Origin: Arsenophonus sp046530785
Lineage (GTDB): Bacteria > Pseudomonadota > Gammaproteobacteria > Enterobacterales > Enterobacteriaceae
Assembly: GCA_046530785.1 (NCBI GenBank)
Contig: JBHEQT010000007.1
Location: 27,326-91,325 of the forward strand
Direction of reading: 5' to 3'
DNA length: 64,000 bases
Shown: positions 57,494 through 64,000 of the stretch, piece after piece
Numbering within the stretch: the first letter of the stretch is position 1
Layout: each line of letters begins with the position of its first letter
The notes under the pieces: generated by a model
What the model was told of the DNA's origin: nothing
Databases searched by the model: none
What the model saw: the letters and a program-made list of their open reading frames with translations, nothing else
Position numbers and translations under genes: made by a program

Positions 57494-59906
57494 TTAGAAA
57501 TTTAATAGAGATAAGTTTATTTTTAATATATATATATTAAAATATATCTAGAGATAATTATTCATTGTCATTGACATTATACGGTTCACTAATAGTGTTT
57601 TATAAACAAAATTTATATTTTCATCTTTTACATCTTCGATAAGATGAAAATAAGTAGGTTTAACGATATGATTTATAATCAACATTGACATTATATACGT
57701 ACTTTATCCTTAAAAGAAGATAAGGAAATCAGCATATTTGCTATAATACGAATAAAAACAGATGTTAGGAATACTGACAATATATTATTTATTAAATTTT
57801 ATGCCAATTTCTCTGAAATCAGTATTTATTTTTTTCAAAATCTATATACAATAATTAAATTGAAATTTATCTTTGATTGATAACGGAAAAATTAAAAATC
57901 TTCAGTTTATAAATAAAAGAAGTTATTTTCTTTTTTTTATAATCAATCCTATTATTTTTATCAAAATTAGATCTAGATTGTTTCTCTTAAACTTGAGAAA
58001 CGATGCTATTAAAATGATCATAATCATGATCAACTTTGAACTATTCAAGATTATGATTATTTTCACAATATATCCAAAAAGTTTTAAAAATAGATTTTTA
58101 TCTAAACTGAATTTTATAGACTAATTATTACGTATATTTTTAGAAATTCATTATCATATATAAACAATTCCTATTTTTCAGATAAGTGTTGCATATACGA
58201 TATTTTTGAAGAGAATAGATACTAATTCTTAGTAAGAAGATACTATATACACCTTTCTAAATCTAATCAGTAATATTTAAAAATCAGAAGAAGATTAAAT
58301 CTTCAGATAAAAACTTTAAAAAAGTAATATTTTAAAACAGAAATATAAAAAATTAAAATCGAAAGAATAAATAATCTAAAATAAGAATTTATCATTAGTA
58401 ATCAATTATAATTAATTTAATAATAAAGAAATGATATTTAAAGAAAAATATTAAAAATCATTTAAAACTAAATATAAATAAGTAATTTTATGAAGATCAA
58501 AAATGATAAAAATAATAAAAACTATGAGTTATCACAAATAAAATTAAAAAAATTAAACAAAATAATGTGAAATAAATATTTTAAAAATCAAAAACATTGA
58601 AATTTAAAATAAAATATATATAAAGTTATATATTTTATAAATTCAATAATTAGGTATAAACAATATAGAAAACAAATATTAAAAACTTAATAATTTTTTA
58701 ATCCTATCAATAAAATCCATTTTACTCTAATAAAAAATTCTGTAAGATTGTATCTTTTACCGTAAAATATTTTATAAATAAAATAAAGGAAATAAAATGT
58801 AGTAATAAATACAATTAAAACTTCAATAGAATTGAATAGATACTCAAGTAAGTATATAAGTATAGATTTCTAATGTTTATTGAAAATAGTAGTAGTTACT
58901 AAAATTTAAAGGAAAATCTTCAATTAAAATAATTAAATAATAAAAATTTTTATATAAAGAACTTTTATGAAAAAATAACATTAATTTTTTACTTGTTATA
59001 ATTTGATTAACCTATAAATTTAAGATAAAAGAATATAAAAATATACTTTTAAGATATTAAGAGAATAAGCGTGATTCTGAATAATAGATTTATTTATAAA
59101 TATTTCCTATATTTGCGAAGGAATATTTCTATTATACTCTTTATTTAATGCAATAAAATTTGTAATTATAAAATATTTATTATTAAGATGAAATCCCATT
59201 CAACTCAGGAATAGAGAGAATGTAAATACATATTATAGTAATTAAAAATATATTTCACTTTCCAATAATTATTTATTATTTTTTAATATTTTAATCTTTT
59301 TGCAAATTGTTTTTATTAAAAAATTTTATTTATAAATTTTACCTTTAATTATATAATTGTTAACTTTTATTAAAGTTAATTCAATAAAACCATCAATTTT
59401 GGTATCCATAATAGATTTATAGATAATATATTATATAGTATCATACTATTTTATTAAAATAAGTGTTTTATATAAATTTTATAGATAATATTTACTATTA
59501 ATAAATATATCTCATCTGAGATGATTATTTTATCATTAAAATACGATTCAAGAATATAGAATAATTTTTTCATTTTTATTTGAAAATCATTTTGTATTTG
59601 AAATTTTTATTAAAAAGATTTCCTTTAAAAACTCATAATTAAAAAAAATAAAAAAATCTCTACACCTACCGATAAATAAACTAAAATAATATATCATTTA
59701 ATGATATAGAAAATAATTTAAAATAATTATGTTATTAAATAATCGAATAATAATTTTATTATATTTTAATTGATTAGGAATTACATTAAATTCAGTGTTT
59801 ATTATGTATATCAAGAAAAATTTTTTTCATCTAACAATACTGATTTTTATTTTACCTCAGAAATTAATTAGATTTTATCTAAATTATATTTTATATATAT
59901 TATAGG

Positions 59907-59938
59907 TAATATAAATTGACGTTATCATCAATTTATAT
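59907..59938. repeat. Inverted repeat, 12-bp perfect stem
   Basis: AATATAAATTGA and TCAATTTATATT are separated by CGTTATCA. It lies about 150 bp past the cdh stop and may terminate the minus-strand cdh transcript. Confidence 0.5.
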
Positions 59939-60091
59939 TCTTAATTTAATAAGTATTTCTTTGTCAAAAACAATAAATTTTCATTGTTATTTCAAATAAT
60001 AATTTGAATATGAAGAATATAATTAAAAGAAATTAAATATTACATATTATTTAGTAAGTATTTCTAATGATTGCTTACTTATTAAATACCT

Positions 60092-60850
60092 TTATTTATT
60101 ATGTAATTTACATTGATAATCTTGAATTTCACCTGCTGAACCAAAATTAAAATCAAATAATCTAATTCGATTAGCTAATAAAATAAATTCATTTTTTTGA
60201 TTACTTAATATCATTGCTAATCCGTAATAGGAAATTCTATCACCTTGTTCTGCAGCATATTTTTTTATATAATTAAAAGGTGATATTTTATCTATATTTG
60301 AAAAAGGTATTTTAATAGCTATATATTGATGATTATTTATTTTTTTCTTTAGAGGTTTCCAGCTATTAGTTATATAATTTTCATTATCCTTTATTATTTG
60401 AAAAACTTCAGGTTTTAAACAGGCTATATGAATATGTAATTGTTCTTGCGTACGACCATATTTTGAGTTTATAGCGAGAGAAAGAAATTCTTCATTGAAA
60501 GATTTATCTTCTGACTTAATAAACAATTTTCGATTTTTCCATGCCAATAAAAAATAATTTTTCGTTTTTTTTTGTTGTAAAATAGAACTTTCTATGCCAG
60601 AGATCCTATCTAAAGGTAGTAATAAATTATGTAATACCCCATTCCTATCCTTATAAATAATATATCGTTGTTTTTCATCAACTTTAATACATGGGGATTC
60701 TAAGATACCAGTTTTAAATTGAGGAATACATTGTTGATTAATAGTTTTCCATAATTTATCACTATTTATTTTTATATAGAAAAAATAAATTAATATAAAT
60801 AAGAGTAATATAAAAAATATTTTTAGTATTAATTTGATAATTTTTTTCAT
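60092..60850 (-). CDS. cdh: CDP-diacylglycerol diphosphatase
   Basis: Cdh is an inner-membrane-anchored enzyme that hydrolyses CDP-diacylglycerol to phosphatidate and CMP. It is 252 aa (251 in E. coli) and similar along its length, though strongly diverged. An N-terminal membrane anchor (about 5-25) comes first, then LLLPLDRISGIESS, FLLAWKN, SLAINSKYGRTQEQLHIHIACL with the HIT-like HxHxAC at 139-144, ISYYGLAMIL and the end EIQDYQC. The conserved Cys pair of the family is also visible (QQC, SPC near 41-54). The start has no evident ribosome binding site. It is isolated in a desert; in E. coli cdh lies beside tpiA. Retention of such an enzyme in a decaying genome is unexpected. Confidence 0.9.
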   Translation of the reverse strand: MKKIIKLILKIFFILLLFILIYFFYIKINSDKLWKTINQQCIPQFKTGILESPCIKVDEKQRYIIYKDRNGVLHNLLLPLDRISGIESSILQQKKTKNYFLLAWKNRKLFIKSEDKSFNEEFLSLAINSKYGRTQEQLHIHIACLKPEVFQIIKDNENYITNSWKPLKKKINNHQYIAIKIPFSNIDKISPFNYIKKYAAEQGDRISYYGLAMILSNQKNEFILLANRIRLFDFNFGSAGEIQDYQCKLHNK

Positions 60851-62299
60851 ATTAATTCTATTAAGAAATTTTTTTAATAAATCAAAATAATTAATTTATC
60901 AAAATAGAAAAAGTTTTATTTACTTAATATAAACTAATGTATAAATTGATAATTATTTATTTAATAATTACCTTTATTATAGATTATTTAAAAAATAATT
61001 TTTATTAAAAATTAGTATATATTAAAAATAATCCCTTTCATTCTTTTGATTTAAATTAAACTAAATTAAAATAAAATAATAAAAGAATATGAATAAAAAT
61101 AATTATTGTTACTGATATATTTCTAATTTTATTAAATTAATAAATAAAAATTTATTATTAATAATCACGATCGCATTGTTATTAGTAAAAATTAGTGAGA
61201 AATAATTTTAATCTATATTAATTATTAGAATAATTCACCTTAATATATTAAAAATACCTATAACCAAAATCAACGATCGAATTAATAATTTACTAGAAAT
61301 TTTATAATATTTTTAAAATAACTTATATAACTTACTAATCTATCATAATAGCATATATCAATCTAAAAGAGTAAAATTTTATATAAAATTGATCGATATT
61401 AACAGAAAACGGTTTCAAAGTAACCATACTATTCTCTTAAAATTATCAATATGATTTTAATCACCTTTATTTATTCAAGTTCTAATATATATATTAAGAA
61501 ACGAAACAATTTTAATATTATTAAAATAATAATATTAAAATTTTTAAAAGTTGTACAGATTTAAAAAATAAAATAATAGTAATGGATATTAAAGCCAAAG
61601 GTTTAATATAGAGAATATAATTCTCTTTATATACAGTTTAAAGGTAATACAAAAGTATATAAAATATATAAAAGATGTAAGTTCGTAACAGAAGGAGATA
61701 TATTCTTGAGATTGCTTTATGAGTTTTAAGTTTATCTATTCATATAAAAATTGATATTTTAGAAATGATATTTCTTTTTAATTTTTCCTGATTAATTAAG
61801 TATAAATAAAGGATCTTAATAATGATAATTTATCATCTTTAAATAGATTTTTAATTTATAAGTTCAACCTCATATTTTAAATTTAAAACTATTATTAATA
61901 GAATCACTATTCTTAATGTTAATATTGGAAGTATAATTTTTTATGTATATACTTTCCTATATAAGACTTTCTTTAAGAATAGCATAGTGGAATAATTATT
62001 TATTTTTAATATTTGATATGAGATAGTATCAAGTATATATAAAATTTTTATAAAAAGAATAGTTATTAAATCCTCTATACAGGAGAGATTAGAATAAAAT
62101 ACCCTATTATTCATCCATCTTGACAATCTTTTACATAAACTACATCTTACCAAAGATGTAAATGAAAAACATTTAATATATCTTTTAAAACTACTCAATT
62201 GGAAATATGGATAAGATGTATAGTTTGTCTGAATTCAATTGAGAATAGATTACTCCAGTCATTATATCGAGTAATAAACCATTTCTCACAATTTAATAA

Positions 62300-62460
62300 A
62301 ATTATTTATCATTCAAAATCTTATTTTTTTGTTTAGAAAAATCTTTTTATTATCAAAAAGATGAAGATTAAATTTAAATTTTTCTCAGAAATACAGATTT
62401 ATAAATAAAAGTTAAACTTAATATTCCTTATATTCATCTTTCTATAATTCGTGATTTACG
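62300..62460. repeat. Dispersed diverged repeat, copy 2
   Basis: This is the partner of 44030-44200. Shared words at equal spacing include AAAATCTTATTTTT and TATTCATC(T/C)TTCTATAATT. Downstream the two copies no longer match clearly. Confidence 0.45.
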
Positions 62461-63148
62461 TACAAAACTATTTATACTGACCTCATCCCCTCTGATTGCT
62501 TTATTTAAAAACTAAGAGATATTGGATTTATCCATTATGCTCTATGAGTATATTCATGATTATTTTAAATAGTAGTAATACAGTTAGAAACTAAATTTCA
62601 TCGTCAATAGAAAATACAGTTTTCAAAATGAAAACCATATGGAAAATATCAGTTATATTAGTTGATAGCTAATATATATCTGGTAAATTTAAAAGTATTA
62701 AAACTTCTGAATTTATAATACTTATACAGTTATATATCATCAATTTTAGCAATAAATGAAAACAAAGATGAAAATTAGCATTAAATAAGGAAAAATGATC
62801 AGAAGATTTAATATCGACATATTCCTAAAAAGAATTTATATGTAAAAAAGAAATTAGGATTTATGATTATGAATAATAAGGATTCATTTTTATTATCCAA
62901 AATCTATAACAGATTAATAAGTAAATTAAAAAATTAAAACTACGTTTTTCTGAATAAATAAAAAATTCATCAATATAAATACTTAAAAATACCATTTTAA
63001 ATGGTAATCTTATTATTTTATTTCTATACAAAAAGAGGATTAGTTTAAAAACTAAAATAATTACTAGAAACCAATATCATCAATTTAAAAAAATTTCTTT
63101 AATATAAGAAAGAATAAAAAAATATTTTCCTAAATTTTAGTTTTCATA

Positions 63149-63170
63149 ATTTCTTCTATCTAGAAGAAAT
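63149..63170. repeat. Inverted repeat, 10-bp perfect stem
   Basis: ATTTCTTCTA and TAGAAGAAAT are separated by TC and followed by ATTTTCT. It is terminator-like, with no gene nearby. Confidence 0.5.
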
Positions 63171-64000
63171 ATTTTCTAAATCATTTTATAAACTTAAACT
63201 TAGAAAAATAAAATACCTGATTAGATTATTTTTAATAAACACATATTCCTAATATGTTTAATTTCTTAATTAAAAACTAATTTTCTGATGATTATAATCA
63301 GAATAGAATTTTATATTTTATAAATCTACATAATTGATCATTTTATACAATTTTATTAAATATAAATATTTTATTAATTTTTTAATATTTCGATGTAAAA
63401 TATTACATTGATTTTCTTTTGTTATTAAGAAAGTATCTACTGCTATATTAATTTAATGTGAGTAATTTAGATAAATATTTAATATTTATCTAAATTATAT
63501 CTTACTTTATTTTTTTATAAAATTAGTATACGATATGTATCTAGAGAAATAATTACTCGTCTCTAATTAGAGAGACATAAAATTCAGCTAATTTCCATTC
63601 TGAGGATTCTAATAGTAACTGTATAGTATTTTAGTACCAATGATAAATCTGATAAAATCACAAATATATTTTCTTATCTCCTTTCTAGATAAATCAGAAT
63701 TATATAGAAAATCTTACTATCTTTAACATTTTAATTTCTTCATCTCATTGAATATATTAAGATAATACACAAGTATATTTCACTATTGTTAGTTATCTTA
63801 AATAAGATGCTTATTCTTTTAAAATATTCAACGCTATATCTTGAATTTTTTATTAGTTTGAAAACTTAACTTAATATTGGATTTTAGTAATTGATAGGAA
63901 CCAACTAATTTTTCACATATTATTTAATATTTAAAATCGTTTATCTGCATCTATTTAGCAAAAATTCTTCTTATTACTTATTTTTGATATTTTTAACCTA

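Larger units (their letters stand above)
48954..60091. other. 11-kb gene desert between ahpC and cdh
   Basis: This is the longest gene-free stretch. No supported gene, tRNA or rRNA was found. It holds several long perfect hairpins (51572-51604, 54847-54884, 59907-59938), a CTCAC/GTGAG hairpin (about 50300-50320) and a G+C-richer island at about 57290-57490 with a 54-codon open stretch. The frame at 57873-58124 is made almost only of Ile, Phe, Lys and Asn and is not supported. Confidence 0.55.
60851..64000. other. Gene-free stretch to the window end
   Basis: 3.1 kb without a supported gene. It holds copy 2 of the dispersed repeat (62300-62460) and a 10-bp hairpin (63149-63170). The 85-codon frame at 61941-62198 on the minus strand has no ribosome binding site or recognisable motif. 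The G+C-richer patch at about 62470-62500 (CTGACCTCATCCCCTCTGATTG) may be a relic of a gene. Confidence 0.5.

Noticed and set aside
57873..58124. 83-codon plus-strand open frame
   Set aside because: Almost only Ile, Phe, Lys, Asn and Leu, with no start signals; not a credible membrane protein.
61941..62198. 85-codon minus-strand open frame with several Cys
   Set aside because: Cys residues are not in a metal-binding pattern; no ribosome binding site. It lies near a repeat but does not cover it.
1..64000. CRISPR array, intact insertion sequence, prophage or replication origin
   Set aside because: No regularly spaced repeats, no transposase or integrase frame, and no DnaA-box cluster or dnaA/gidA context was seen.

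Overview
The window is from a highly AT-rich, gene-poor bacterial chromosome. Every intact gene has its closest recognisable counterpart in Enterobacterales (E. coli or Yersinia type). Only about 20 kb of 64 kb (roughly 32%) is intact coding sequence: 21 protein genes, with no rRNA gene, intact tRNA gene, phage gene, intact transposase or CRISPR array seen. The rest is AT-rich sequence (by eye about one-fifth G+C) with no long reading frames. This fits a gammaproteobacterial insect endosymbiont in active genome decay, in which genes have eroded to noise but the DNA has not yet been deleted. The genus cannot be fixed from the sequence alone; an Arsenophonus- or Sodalis-like lineage is a guess.

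Layout. 1.6-8.7 kb: the minus-strand translation cluster thrS-infC-rpmI-rplT-pheS-pheT-ihfA, in the same order as in E. coli, with the AUU start of infC and the phe attenuator hairpins still visible. 9.5-13.1 kb: a plus-strand sitABCD (yfeABCD) Mn/Fe ABC importer operon. 14.3-15.7 kb: hxpB (yniC) and ydjM, neighbours in E. coli too. 15.7-21.9 kb: gene desert with one decayed-gene island near 16.2 kb. 21.9-29.5 kb: a DASS-family anion transporter, gnd, yegH and dcd. 33.2-34.8 kb: metG, lacking its C-terminal tRNA-binding domain. 40.8-41.5 kb: folE. 48.4-49.0 kb: ahpC. 60.1-60.9 kb: cdh. The order gnd-yegH-dcd-metG-folE follows the E. coli map, so the deserts between these genes are probably the graves of the intervening genes.

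The retained functions are translation (ThrRS, PheRS, MetRS, IF3, L35, L20), nucleoid structure (IHF-alpha), metal supply and peroxide defence (SitABCD, AhpC), nucleotide and folate precursors (Dcd, FolE), pentose phosphate flux (Gnd), metabolite and phospholipid clean-up (HxpB, Cdh), and membrane proteins of uncertain role (YegH, YdjM, DASS).

The non-coding part is not featureless. It holds a diverged direct repeat of about 250-600 bp flanking folE, with a 59-bp block identical in both copies. It also holds a weaker dispersed repeat (about 44.0 and 62.3 kb), many long perfect inverted repeats (stems of 10-18 bp) that may be orphan terminators, and a few G+C-richer islands that look like gene fragments. 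I found no convincing new biological system; the most informative signals are the decaying phe attenuator, the repeat pair around folE and the orphan hairpins.
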